Assembly: GCA_011037195.1 (NCBI GenBank)
Contig: JAAEAF010003510.1
Location: forward strand, 1-64,000
Source: Triatoma infestans
Taxonomy: Eukaryota > Arthropoda > Insecta > Hemiptera > Reduviidae
Length of the DNA stretch: 64,000 nucleotides
Direction: 5' to 3'
Shown: positions 46,222 to 60,152 of the stretch, one piece after another
Layout: each line of letters opens with the position of its first letter
Position numbering within the stretch: the first letter of the stretch is position 1
The notes under the pieces: generated by a model
Told to the model about the DNA's origin: nothing
Seen by the model: the letters and a program-made list of their open reading frames with translations, nothing else
Databases searched by the model: none
Position numbers and translations under genes: made by a program

Positions 46222-47533
46222 GAACTCATAAGAAAGACAAACTTAACAAAAAGCTCAAAGAGATCCACATCGAACTTGCAAACAGTATTTTTCAAGTACT
46301 GTTTTCACTCAATACTACAATCAAATACAGGACAAGATTACCAAATTAATGGACCAGAAATACAAAATACTTAACAAAAAATTGAACCAACTTCAGAACA
46401 TACAACATAAACAAAATAAACAAACGAATAACAATAATACATTCTACCCAAAAACAATCAATCGCACTAATATTACATTCACCCTAACTGAAACGGATCT
46501 CTTGGACAAAGGACTCAAATATAACCTAAAAAATGACAATCAGACAAAAAACATCGAATTACTAACCATTGACACAGAACTAGCAATAACGTTACTATCT
46601 CCTCATAAACAAGAACACGCCAGGCACTTAGCAGCTGACATTATCAATAACATAAAAAGAAAAATGTCAACACGTACCAAAAAGGACAACCATGAATTAC
46701 GCACTGCTAACAACATACGAAAAAAAGTAAGAAACAACAACCTAGTCATAACTAAAGCAGACAAAGACAATAGTACAGTAATATTAACTAACACAGATTT
46801 CATCAACAAAACTTTAGAATTCATTAACGGCAGTGCAAACAAACAACTCAAGAAAGATCCAACTACACAATTTCAACAACAAATAAAAACATTCATAAAA
46901 ACAGCTACACTTATCATACCATCTAACGAAACATACAAATACATATCAATGAACCCCACAGCACCAAAACTAAACGCACTTCCCAAAGTTCATAAACCCA
47001 ACATCCCTATTAGACCACAGCACCCGCCTACAAACTCTCTCGTCTGCTTGCAACAGTAATTAAGAACGAAATCAAAGTACGTGACACTTTTACCTTAAAG
47101 AATACACAGCACCTAATTCACTTAATGGAAGACACAATAATAACACTCTCATCACGACTGATTTCCCTTGATATATCTAACTTATACACATCCATTCCTA
47201 TCAATGACATCTCAAATTGTAAAATAGAAATTAAAAGAACAGAACCCACAACAATACATAGCTCAACTAACAACCATAACCGAAACTACAGTTAAACAAA
47301 ACTACTTTAGATTCAATAACAATTTCTACCTAGCTACAGACGGATTAGAAATGGGACACCCGACATCGGATATTCTATCCGAAATTTTCATGCAAAATTT
47401 AGAAGACACTTACGTCACATACATAAAAGAACATTTCAACATAACATTTTATGCACGTTACGTTGATGACTCAATACTTAGACTCGAACATGACATTCTT
47501 GAATGTCATAATTCTTTAAAATTCATCCATTAA
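46222..47533 (+). pseudogene. Penelope-like reverse transcriptase, 3' truncated
   Basis: The N-terminal part has KKDKLNKKLKEIHIELANS, then NRTNITFTLTETDLLDKGLK and IDTELAITLL, the pre-RT region of PLEs. Fingers: NNLVITKADKDNSTVILTNT and ALPKVHKPNIPIRP. In other frames follow APAYKLSRLLATVIKNE, motif A as LISLDISNLYTSIPI, YFRFNNNFYLATDGLEMGHP (motif B) and motif C as FYARYVDDSIL (YVDD at about 47459-47470), so catalytic Asp residues survive. Frameshifts occur near 46325, 47025 and 47220. The thumb and GIY-YIG domain are missing: coding sequence passes at once into the terminal repeat at 47523. PLEs use target-primed reverse transcription. Confidence 0.9.
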
Positions 47534-47966
47534 TTACCTTTCCTTAAAATTTATCTAATCTTATTAGTACAGTTTACTCCTGAAATAACTTATCCCCCCC
47601 TCCAATGACTTGGTAAAACACTGAGCATGCTTAACAACCGTCTTAAAATTTAGTTATAAAGTATTCTTCAAAACATGCTATTTATTACACACTATTTCCT
47701 AATGCCTAATCACAATTTATAATAATTTCACTTTGTCATGAAACACACACATGTAGTAACATAACCTTATAACCTTCCCACATACATACAACCAACAAGT
47801 GTGAGTCTACAGAAACATTTCGTTGAAGTGAACTCTCTACACGAACTTGGTGAATTTGCTCTGACGATGGATGGAATATCCGAAACCGGTCAGGAACAAA
47901 ACCAATATGCATGCTATGACGGATAAAATACCGGATGTTATCCAGCAGTGCGGACCCAGCCACATT
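47523..47966 (+). repeat. PLE terminal repeat, family 2, right (most complete) copy
   Basis: Runs from catccattaattaccttt to gcggacccagccacatt and abuts the 12-bp duplication. It contains the hammerhead, an inverted ggataa/ttatcc pair (47921-47943) and aatatgcatg. It serves as the reference for fragments at 1084, 13946, 59549 and 60063. Confidence 0.88.
47861..47891 (+). ncRNA. Hammerhead ribozyme core, intact
   Basis: CTGACGA, stem II GGAT/ATCC with a GGAAT loop, GAAA, the palindrome ACCGGT and the GTC cleavage triplet. All core bases fit the type I consensus. The palindromic stem III has no loop and would favour a dimeric, double-hammerhead fold. Stem I (gct with agg) is imperfect. Confidence 0.75.
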
Positions 47967-47978
47967 TTTAAAGAAGAA

Positions 47979-48567
47979 GCACTGAAATAACGTCAATCAG
48001 GCTCGGATTACCAAGGAATGAAACCGATAGCACTATTCCGAACCAGATCGCATCAACCACTTATTCAAACTCGTCTCTCCTTAGGAGCTTCACTCTAGGT
48101 GTTCTTTTCTTCTTCCCTCTTCATATGTCTCGTCAATCATGGCTCTGGGGTTTTCGCAAAGCATTAGCTCCATTTCCATATTAAACTGTTCTTTTTCACC
48201 ATTGAGAATGAGTGGTAAAACGATGGACGATATGGCCTGTGTTCATGGATTAGGTTAGTTCTTTTTGTTTTGAGATCATTTAATGTGAAGATTTTCTGAT
48301 ATAACATAGTTATCGTGCCGTAAAATAACACCTGAGCCATAAGCGGATGGCTATTTCCTATACGGCATATGGTTTCCTCACAGCTCGGATCTCAGGTGAA
48401 TAATCGGCGGATAAGCTTAGAGCGGTACCATCTAACTTTCTAAAAGATTTAATTATTTCTTTCATTTAGAATAAGTTGTTAATTTAATAAGTATGGGACG
48501 CATTCTTGTAGGCGAACGAGGCCCTGACATTACAACCATGCGAGATCGGATTTATTGATGCTCAATC
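47979..48567. other. Unassigned, possibly interrupted LINE
   Basis: Lies between the PLE and a coiled-coil frame. By position it may belong to the LINE at 42626-43850, but no conserved ORF1 motif was found. Confidence 0.35.
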
Positions 48568-48860
48568 CTAATTTGTTGTATATAACATCGTCACTGACTT
48601 TTCTAAATGTTCAAAATATTTTTTTTCATTTTCAGAAACAATGTATAATATTATGTCGTATTTACAAGAAATATCATTTATGAGTTTTCTCTCAACAACA
48701 TTTAATTTTTCTGCTAAAAATTTGACATTTTCATTCACCTGTTCAAAATTGTTAGTGAAAGTCTGTAAAGATTTATTCACGATATCTTGCATTTCTGTCT
48801 TTGAATGATCTATTTTTTGTTCTAAGTTAAAAAATCTTTCATTAATAATGCTGTTGCAGT
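48568..48860 (-). pseudogene. Coiled-coil frame, possible LINE ORF1 remnant
   Basis: The frame 48792-48568 reads MQDIVNKSLQTFTNNFEQV then NENVKFLAEKLNVVERKLIN, and the upstream codons add NERFFNLEQKIDHSKTE. The heptad-like pattern suggests a coiled coil, as in ORF1 proteins of several LINE clades. It lies on the same strand as, and upstream of, the APE endonuclease at 43826, with the PLE between. The link is inference; no RNA-recognition or knuckle motif is visible. Confidence 0.4.
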
Positions 48861-49544
48861 TGAATCCGTCATGATTAAGGGAGAGATATACTCGTATAGT
48901 AGTATTTGATTCAAAAAATAGAATCTGTACAATTGCAAGTGAGATAACATATTTTTTTTATTTATTATTTTTCAAGTAATGTTAGAATACAATAAATTTA
49001 AATAAAGTATAGAAACTCAGGCAGTAGTTGCTTATGTATGTTTGTATGTAAGAAACTTTGCACTTATTTATTAATATTATGAAGTAATATTCACTTGCCT
49101 GTACTACTCCCCACTACTCAAAAAATGTAAGTTGAATAGCTTGCAAAATTAAAAGTTATTATTGATACTTCTTTTCCTTTTTTCCTAAAGTTTTCCTTGA
49201 AAATTCACTTAAACCTTTCAACACTCCATAACTGGTAAATTGATCAATTTACGGGTAATTTTTTTTAAAATAAAAATTACATAATATTTGTTTAATTTAA
49301 ATCCACGCGCGACTCTAGTGGGTAAGTATTTAAACAGAATAAATACAAAGTTTAAGCTCCCTGCCTTTTTCGCATTTTGAGATATTTTGTTCACATACAC
49401 ATAACTATTCACAAAACAAAATACTTTGTTCTTGTACTCATAGTTTCTCAAAATGTTATGACGTTAAACGCTATATTTTCCTCTATTTTTAATGAATTGA
49501 TTATTATATAATAATTAATATTAAATAGAATTAAATATGTTGCC
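48861..49544. other. Spacer without recognised genes
   Basis: AT-rich; nothing recognised. Confidence 0.45.
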
Positions 49545-50190
49545 AATATTCCGAGTTTGAAAAAAATCGGTTGAAAGGGAGAGAAGTGTGCTTTTCTCTG
49601 ACCAGTTTTTCAATTTTTCTAAAATTTTCACGAAAACGGCTTCAAAAATTTTCTTTTAACTTAATATATCAAACTACACATTTAAAAAACATTTCTCTGG
49701 GAAAATTCATTTAAGGGGGCTTTTAGGGGAGTGATAGAGTTGTGTTCTTCACTTAAGTGCAACTGCACTTTTTTATTTAAGTGTACCATCTAAAATAATT
49801 ATTAGAATTATTTAGTATTAGAATAATTATTAAAATAATTATTAGTGTGTACCATTAGAACGAAATTATTAGTAACAGTACAAGTATGTAGGGTGTGTAG
49901 GTAGTGGGGGAAACGCCGTCAGTTATTAGACTGATCTAACACCGGCCCAAACCCTCGGTGTAACATCCCAGTTTGATTGAGCTTAAAGTTCAACGTAACC
50001 AAATTCCGAATTCTGAAGAAAATCGGTTGACCGAAATTTGTTTTTTCTGCGATATTTTCTCCAGAAAAACACCGAAAGATTTCATTAAAGAGACGCTATA
50101 ACTTTTGTTTGAAACCTTTATTCCAAGAAAGTTAATTAAACGATGTTTTGGCGGTGGGAGGAGGTTTTGAGGCTTTCCTCAAAAAGGTCA
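49545..50190 (-). mobile_element. cttcct-ended dispersed repeat, inverted, with an insert
   Basis: In reverse-complement order: agtttgaaaaaaatcggttg, ttctctgggaaaattcattt, then after a 125-bp foreign block (49869-49993) gaagaaaatcggttgaccga and aacttttgtttgaaacc. The two halves look like separate partial copies around the insert. Confidence 0.5.
49869..49993 (+). repeat. ~120-bp dispersed repeat, copy 1
   Basis: tagtaacagtacaagtatgt, then agggtgtgtaggtag, ggggaaacgccgtc, ttattaga, tgatctaac and cccagtttgattgagctt. A near-identical copy lies at 50648-50760 in the same orientation. GC content is higher than around it. Function unknown. Confidence 0.85.
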
Positions 50191-50647
50191 TTTTATTAAA
50201 TTCTGATTCTTCCATTGATATAAGATTGAGGACAAGTAAGAAATTTAGTAACAATTATAAATTTGAAGAAAATGTGTAAATTATAAAACTGTGTGTAAAC
50301 TGGAGAATTTTTTTTTTTTTTAAATTTTTTTCTGTAATATTTTTCAATGCCATGACTATTAGCGAAGTTTCTCTAAATTTAATAAAACTTATTTTTGTTT
50401 AGTATCATTAAACTTTTCTTTTTTTCATTTTTTTTTTTTTTGGCATAATAAAGTTTATAAAAAGGACTTATATAAGAAAAATAACAACTAAGATTGTCTT
50501 TTTCATAAAGTTATCTTCTTACATAGCTTTGTTATTATATGAATCGTCGGCAGGCTGAGGATGTTATAACATGGAAGAAAGTAAGGTTAAGAAAAAGGTT
50601 TTAACCTCCCCTTCAGCCTTAGGGATAAAGTCAGCAGTGTAATGCTG
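50191..50647. other. Spacer, T-rich runs
   Basis: Long T runs near 50308-50330 and 50428-50442. Nothing coding recognised. Confidence 0.45.
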
Positions 50648-50760
50648 TAGTAGCAGTACAAGTATGTAGGGTGTGTAGGTAGCGGGGGAAACGCCGTCTG
50701 TTATTAGACCGATCTAACTCCCGCCCAAACCATCCCAGTTTGATTGAGCTTAAAGTTCAA
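50648..50760 (+). repeat. ~120-bp dispersed repeat, copy 2
   Basis: Same order as copy 1 at 49869-49993 but lacks 12 bp around the ctcggtgtaa block. The two starts are 779 bp apart. Confidence 0.85.
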
Positions 50761-51224
50761 TAATATTATGTTCAAGGTTTTTGCTATATATATATATATA
50801 TATTGATAGGGAGGATATCGGATATCTTTTTTTCCCCCCTCCAGTCAGGGTTTTTAGGTAGAGTTATATGCGGTGGTATCGGTAGAGAGAGATAGAATGA
50901 CAGAGCGAGAGGGATGGATTGATCGGAGTGATATTGGGAATTATAGGTTTTTACAAGGAGGGAAGAAGTACAAGAAAGAAGGGAATGGGATTACATAAGA
51001 CAATAATCATATCACATATATATATAACCGAGAAGAGAGAGCTAGGGAGTGAGGCTCTAGGGTGGGGGAAAGTACCGAATGACGTAGATACTGAAAAAGA
51101 ATTACTAGCTAGAAGATTTTTACCTTTTATAAACTTCTGCTTAGCTTACTCTTTTCCCTCCCTACAATTTTTCTTTATAAAAACTTAAGTACATAAAGTT
51201 TATAGAGCATGTATACGCATGCGC
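50761..51224. other. Spacer with (AT)n
   Basis: Short (TA)n at about 50785-50803 and purine-rich stretches. The frame at 50919-51188 has no recognised domain. Confidence 0.45.
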
Positions 51225-51355
51225 ACGATTATACTGATTTTTTTTTTTTACTTTTTTTTCTTTCTTTTGGACGTGAAGCTTTCACTGGAAATACATATTT
51301 TTAGGTCCCAGTTTTTAACGAATTGTGTGTGTGTGAACAAAATAAAAAAAAACGA
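51225..51355 (-). mobile_element. Piece of the cttcct-ended dispersed repeat
   Basis: ctttcactggaaatacatat with ttttaggtccc and gtgtgtgtgtgaacaaaat is the complement of the 3' part of other copies. Confidence 0.45.
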
Positions 51356-51856
51356 ATAATAGAATAAAAACGAATAGTATATTAAATATAGATGTATATT
51401 TATTAGCACCGTCCCTTCTTATAAGAAGGTTATCGTCAAAATACACATTCATTAAACTCGGTGTACAAGGGTTTATTTCAAACATAGCCCCAGGAAAATT
51501 GGTTTCACTTATTTAGGGGTTTCTGGGAGCGCAACAACGTAAAGGTTTTCAATCCATAAGATATCTATTTCAGGACAGTGTATGGTTCTATCAACTATAT
51601 CACTTTAAAGAACATTAGAATCATTGCTAGAATTTCAAATATAGTAAATCGATTAACCAGTGGTGCAAGGTTTTTGCAGAATAAAAGATATTATTGCTGA
51701 GATTTTATTTTTATAATTTTCTCAGTAATGGCTACAATGACTTTTCTTTAAATTTGAAAAGCCAGCTGCGTAGATATAATTGTTGTGGTTGGTTCCGCAG
51801 AGCTGGAAAGCATCAGAGATATTTTCCGTGATAGCCTGCTTCTTTTTGTGGTCATC

Positions 51857-51886
51857 GACTAGTTTCGGGCGTTCGCCCATCGTCAG
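51857..51886 (-). ncRNA. Hammerhead ribozyme core, intact with paired stem I
   Basis: Minus strand: GCATC, CTGACGA, stem II GGGC/GCCC closed by GAAC, GAAA, the palindrome ACTAGT, GTC, then GATGACC. Stem I pairs CATC (of GCATC) with GATG. Every conserved core base is present. The loop-less palindromic stem III suggests dimeric folding. This is the best self-cleaving candidate in the window. Confidence 0.82.
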
Positions 51887-53130
51887 GATGCGTTTGTCAA
51901 ACAGTGTGATAACACAGACGCACAGAGCAAATTCAGTTTATACACTGACTGTGCTTTAAAAGTTTTTGTCAAATGTCTAACTAGGTTAAGAGCGGGAGAG
52001 GGATACTACCTGAGTGGGAAAAAACACATGTTTGGGTCTTTAAAGGGCACATTTTTCTCTAAACATGGAAACATTGCGAAATAAAACTGTGTCAGTTGTG
52101 GGCTGCTGAGAAATATTCACTAACAAGAATAAATTTCGAGTTGAATATCGTAAGATAGTATAGATGTTAAACAAAATAATTAAAACAAAATAAACAAATA
52201 AAACAATCAATCAATCTATATAAGCCGGTTGTTTGACGTCACTAATATATTTCGCATTTCACTCTTCACCATTCACACACGCCATCCGCGTACGCATGTA
52301 TATGAAATGTAATTGGTGTGATGTGTTGTAGTTGTGCTGTAATAGTAGTTTGTGTAGCACGAGCGGTTTAGTAAAGGGCTTGTAAGTATATATGTTTAAG
52401 AGTGAAGTATTAGAAATAATCAAGAGAGCACCACTGTTTTTAAAATAAATATATTATTCTCTAAATAAATTTAAGTACTTTACAATATCACGACTGTATA
52501 ATAAATCAGATGTTTATCTAGAATAAAGGTAAATCACTATCACTGGCACTGAGTTTAAGAGAGCGATTCCTGAAGCAAGTGTTCTGGCTTGAATGTATGT
52601 TCAGGCTGTATTGAAGGAATGTCTTCTAATTGTTCGTTCAAATCTTCCCATGTGAGAAGAAGGGGTAGACAATGCTAACAAGGTTCATGAACTTTTCCCG
52701 TAACTGTATTTCTTCAACCTGGGTTACCCTTTTGCCAACAAGCTCGCATTTTTCTCATAATTTTCATTAATTAAAATAGATATAATTTCTTGCATCCATC
52801 ACATATACTTAAATATTGGTTCTTTATATGCCTAAATATAACAAGTCTAAACTAGCTTAATTACAGACTTTTTATAAATATATCATTGACAAAATTATTA
52901 TATAAGTGTGTTAACCAAGCTTAATGTAACGTACAGTTTGCATTAACATTTTATTTTCTCGACTTGCATACATTATTCACATATTAGGTACAACTTAAAG
53001 GCAGTTGTGATTCGTATATACAGACTAAAAACTAGCAGATTTAAAAACTAAAACTAAAATCTATTTGGTTTTTAAAGTTAAATACTATTTGGTTCAGGTG
53101 AGTTGCATTTTGTTTATTGCTGTTTTATTG

Positions 53131-53403
53131 TTATTGTGGGAAGATGGTTTTGAATAGTTGCTCTCTTGCAAAGTTTGTCTGTTCGTTTATAAGGTTTTCT
53201 GTCTTGCGTTTATATATTTTAAGTTGTACGTCTAGTCGTCGTCCTTTTTTGCCTGGGTGCAATAATTTTATCGTGGTTGAGATGTCGTCGGATTTGTGTT
53301 TGTTCGTGTTTAGGTGACAGGCATAATTTGAGTCAGTTTTGTTGTATTTGTATAATCTGATGTGTTCGGCAAATCGTTCCCTGAGTAAAATTGTTCCGAC
53401 AAA
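53131..53403 (-). pseudogene. PLE GIY-YIG endonuclease, C-terminal part
   Basis: The minus-strand frame reads VGTILLRERFAEHIRLYKYN, then KTDSNYACHLNTNKHKSDD, STTIKLLHPGKKGRRLDVQ and LKIYKRKTENLINEQTNFAR, ending FPQ-stop. RERFAEH holds the conserved catalytic Arg region of GIY-YIG nucleases and the NEQ region fits the C-terminal end of Penelope proteins. The GIY motif itself and the whole reverse transcriptase are missing through 5' truncation. This 90-codon stretch has no internal stop, so decay is modest. Confidence 0.85.
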
Positions 53404-56274
<2,871 letters not shown>

Positions 56275-57165
56275 TCGCCTATGAAAGGTTGGAAAATGGA
56301 AAATTTTCTTCATTTGTCCTCATTTCCTTCAAAGTTTACTCATTTGTTCTAACATATAAAATAGAGGTGCTAGAGGTATGGGGCAAGTATCCACCCAAGC
56401 AAGTAGTAGAAGTAATAACCTTCGACGTCTGTAGTCCAGAAGAAAACGCCAATAACATTAAACAAATAACTCGTCAAAAATATCGCAGAAGTGCCTCAAA
56501 TCAATTTTTTCGGAGAAATGTTAAAAATAAAAGTAATAGGTTTATAATATTATGTATGACAATTGGCCTTCCCAGTTTAACGGAATCACTAGAGGTGTAA
56601 AGTCGACATTTTCTATTAACCGAATTTCTTTAAATACGGCATACTATCAATGTTTCTATGGTAAATTAATTAGTATTAAATAGGTGGTAAAATCATATAT
56701 TATACTGAAGGTTATACTTTACAGGAAAGCATAACTTTTCTGGGAAAATGTTACAAATGAAAGTGATACGTATTTATGTGCGTAAATAGTATAGGAAGTT
56801 TAAAGAAAATCGTTTTACCGTTTTGGAGAAAATCACGAAAAACTGAAAAAAAAAAAAAATTCAGTAAAGTACCAATTGTAAAAGGAAGTATTGCGAACAT
56901 GTCAGTAAAATCACACTGTTGGTGATGGAGATTGACCAAAACCTTATTGTCACATGCGCAGTGGAGGCACCTAACAAACGACATACAAAGTTTGGGTACC
57001 CTGGGATTTTTTGTTTTTGTTTTTAAGATAGTTCACACAAACATAAAAAACATTCGTTAAAAACAATTTTTTCATACTCAGGCGACTTTCAAACTTCTAT
57101 TCCGGTGAATACTCTATATCGAAAATACGACACGATTGCAGTACTTCCTCTAACTGTAGGAAGAT
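56275..57165 (+). mobile_element. cttcct-ended dispersed repeat, long copy with internal end
   Basis: Landmarks tcaattttttcggagaaatg, gtttaaagaaaatcgtttta, gatggagattgaccaaaac, tattccggtgaatactc and the end gacacgattgcagtacttcct (57129-57149). Near 56880 an internal aaaaggaagtattgcgaac gives the other terminus in inverted form, implying two overlapping copies. Confidence 0.65.
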
Positions 57166-59532
57166 TAATTCTAAGATAGATTATGTCACGAAATCCTTGA
57201 GAGGGGGAAAAATAACGAACTAGAAAACGATTTTTTAATGCCAATTGTTCTATATTTTTGTATAGCTTAGCTCTAATAATAATGAAGAGAAGGTTAAATG
57301 AAAATGAAGCTAGAAATGCTAAAAAAGTGTCCCATTAGACACTTTAGAAAAATCCATGCAGTTTGCGTTAAAGAATCTTTTTATTATTAAGTTAAAGTAA
57401 ACTATAATAATTTAATTAAAAAATACTCTGAATGGAAAGTAAAGAATAAGATTTTCTTCAAATGACAATGATTTCCTAAGTAGAGGGTGAAACTGGTTTC
57501 ACTAAAATAAACGAAACCAAATAGATAAAAGAGGCAAATTGAAGTCGGGACAAACAATAATAATAACAATAGTGAAAAGAGAATGAAAACTGGGTTATAT
57601 CTTTGACGTTGTTGTTGGAAAAGTGAATGTGGAAGAAGTGGAAAGTGGAAGTGGGAAAGGATGGGAAAAGAATTGGCCGGAAAATATGGTGCAAGTTTTT
57701 CTTCTTTGAAAGAAAACCCAGCCACTTTGAAAAAAAAAGGGGGTGCACCATCTTTTCTCATAGTTTTTCATTTAATTTAATATTAGAATTATTATATTTG
57801 TGTGGCTGTTCTGTTTGAATCCATTTGGTTCTTGTGGTGTGGGGCGGTGGTGGTGGGAGGAGTAACGGCGTCTTTGAAGTTTGATTACTTCTCTTGGTTA
57901 TAGACGTTTCCATGACGTCTTTCTAGACAGTTGGCGGATTGTGGAATGGTTCAACATTAGGTCACATAGCGTTCCTATGCTCTCTAATTCCATGACAAGT
58001 CGGGGACAATAGCGGCGGCTGTTATTGGTCACCGTCCAAGATCGGCACAAGAAATTCTATAAACTTAATTAAGGAATAGTTGGCAATCACTTGTCCTACA
58101 ATATAGATCCGTAACAAGACGAATAATGTTCATCTGTGCTTAAGGAAGCAAAGTCCTGCTTTGCCCTCGTGGGCTCATTTTTCCTTCTGCCAAAAAGCAA
58201 CACCGCCCCAGTAAAAAGTGTAAAGTGTTTATATTGTCACTCATATATTTTTTTCTTAATACCCTCACAATCAAAATGGTCATAAATCTGATTTAATGAT
58301 CTTAAGTAATTAGATTTCATTAAAAAATCACAAAATACAGTGGTATCAAAAAATTATATACCAGTTTGTTTATTTGCAATTCTACAGCTGCAGCTTTGCA
58401 ATTAATTGCTCGAATCTGTTTCAGATATTTGCCTGTCTTCAGGAATTTTGGTAGAATCTAGAGACTTTAAGTTGAGACCGCGTGCATGGTTTGATATAAA
58501 CCGACGTTTTGCCCAAATTGCAATAGGTTTCTTCAAAATAGTTACTGGTTTAAGTTTTAGACCAATACCAGCAAAAAATCGTAATGGTTTGTTGTAAAAT
58601 GCAGGGATGGAGCCCTTATTATGAGCCCTAATTTCTCCCACACTTATCGTTTCCATGTGATCTGATAGCCCGACTGAATTAACAACTATAAAATCTTGTG
58701 TCTTCTTGTCTTCACTTCCAAGATTTTCTGGTATGTCCTAAAGACTAGAAGAACAGTCTTTCCTCCTTCGATTGTCTCTAACGGATACTGGGTCACATGA
58801 GATTCTCTACTAATGAAGATGGTAAGTTGTCGAAATATGGAGCCACTCTCCGCTTCAATAGGCTCAAACCTGCTGTTGTCCTGTCACTAAATACAATTGC
58901 TTAGCTACCACACTTGGTCAGCACACAGCATTAATCCTTGTGGATACATCCTCAGTATAAAAGAAATAAAGTGAGATATTACGAGTACAATCTCATTTAC
59001 TCACTTCTTTTAGGCATCTCCATTGGATCTCTTAAGGACTTTAAGATTTAAGGAAATATCTCGATTAAATAGGTTGCTGCAGGATCCCTTTTGTGAAGTT
59101 TGAGGTAAAAGAATGAAAATTATGTTTGGCCTGTGAGGAGGTCATGATCAAGAAGTTAGGTCGGAACCGGATGTGTAATGGAAGGGATTTTACTGTTTTC
59201 CTCAAGAATATTGTCCACTATTTGGAATTCTTAGGAGGGCTAGCTAGAATTTCTGATCTTCTTCTTCTTCTTTGTCTATATTTCTAGCACTCCAACCCAA
59301 TGTATAGTCTTACACTCCGCAAAAACGTTTCTGCAGTTTCTATCGGTCCGCATCTAGTTGCAGGTGGCGGATAATCTTATAAGAATCTTGGTTAATTCCG
59401 TCTAACCATACCAATCTGGAATTTCCAAATGCCTCCCGTTTTCTAACTGGAAGTCTCGTGCAGCAGACTGGAGGAAATCTTATTAGCTTCGATTCTCTTA
59501 TTATGGTTGGCTCATATCAATCTATCCGCTAC
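57166..59532. other. Spacer without recognised genes
   Basis: AT-rich, no coding similarity. A weak hammerhead-like core lies at 58412-58442. Confidence 0.45.
58412..58442 (-). ncRNA. Weak hammerhead-like core
   Basis: Minus strand: CTGAAGA, CAG...CTG as stem II, GAAA, then CAGATTC and GAGC. Stem I pairs only two or three bases (ttc with gag). No PLE coding sequence or terminal repeat is recognisable around it. Confidence 0.3.
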
Positions 59533-59620
59533 TATAGGGAGGTTGAATATGTGGATGGGTCCGCACTGTTGGATGACATCTGGTACTTTATCCGTCGTAG
59601 AAGCATATTATAGTGTTCCT

Positions 59621-59650
59621 GACCAGTTTTCGATTTTTATCCATCATCGG
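59621..59650 (-). ncRNA. Hammerhead core, left repeat, degenerate
   Basis: Minus strand: CCGATGA in place of CTGATGA, a GGAT stem II with a damaged partner, GAAAA and GGTC. The lost core T and altered GAAA spacing argue against activity. Confidence 0.5.
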
Positions 59651-59776
59651 AACAAATTCACCAAGTTCTTGTACAGAATTCACTTAAACTTAATGTTTCT
59701 GTTACACTCACACTTGTAGGTTGTATATATGTGGGGAGGTTATAAGGTTATACCGGTTTCAAAATAAAACCTTATA

Positions 59777-60047
59777 GGTAAGGGTTTGGACATGTATTTG
59801 GATATCTGCTGTGCTTGTTTGGACATGTATTAGGATGGAGAGTGAAGGTGTAGCGAGGCAGATGATGGAATGGGAAGTAGACCGCAAGAGTAAGAAAGGG
59901 CAGCCCAGGAAAACTTGGTTATATCACAGTAGAAATGGACTTCGCGCAGAGGATGCAGTCGAAAGAGAGAGTGGGAAGAAAAAACTTAAGGACGTATTCG
60001 GTTGAGGAAAGCCTCAGTATTGAGGAAACTTTTAAAAAAAAATAAAT
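59777..60047 (+). pseudogene. LINE 3' end nested in the PLE unit
   Basis: Frames give GHVLRMESEGVARQMMEWEV-like residues, then KKGQPRKTWL and GLRAEDAVERES. This is the end of a LINE reverse transcriptase protein (GH-RM ... G-PRK-W ... ED motif order). The A-rich tail (aaaaaaaaataaataaataa) ends at about 60047. Duplicated aaataaaaccttata at 59762-59776 and 60048-60062 flanks it. The insertion therefore followed formation of the inverted PLE unit. The clade cannot be fixed from this short piece. Confidence 0.75.
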
Positions 60048-60152
60048 AAATAAAACCTTATAACCTCCCCAAATATATACAACCAACAAGTGTGAGTGTA
60101 ACAGAAACATTAAGTTGAAATTAACTCTCTACACGAACTTGGTGAATTTGTT

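Larger units (their letters stand above)
43866..47966. mobile_element. Composite 4.1-kb PLE with outward-facing terminal repeats and 12-bp duplication
   Basis: A perfect tttaaagaagaa duplication (43854-43865 and 47967-47978) brackets the whole unit. From the left it holds a minus-strand terminal repeat (43866-44283), minus-strand 3' non-coding DNA, a rearranged DD41D transposon (44737-45980), a minus-strand GIY-YIG remnant (45975-46155), a short minus-strand terminal-repeat piece (about 46170-46210), a plus-strand PLE reverse transcriptase (46222-47533) and a plus-strand terminal repeat (47523-47966). The two terminal repeats are about 415 bp in common and carry hammerhead cores with 3' ends outward. 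The duplication indicates one insertion event, later invaded by the DNA transposon. Confidence 0.85.
51783..53403 (-). mobile_element. 5'-truncated PLE, family 1
   Basis: On the minus strand the element begins inside the GIY-YIG domain at 53403, ends its reading frame at 53131, continues through about 1 kb of AT-rich non-coding DNA and finishes in a family 1 terminal repeat (about 52070-51783) carrying a hammerhead. The repeat matches 4033-4202 and 5961-6240, including tgtttgggtctttaaagggc and ggttccgcagagctggaaag (plus-strand reading). This copy links family 1 repeats to PLE coding sequence. No clear duplication was found. Confidence 0.8.
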
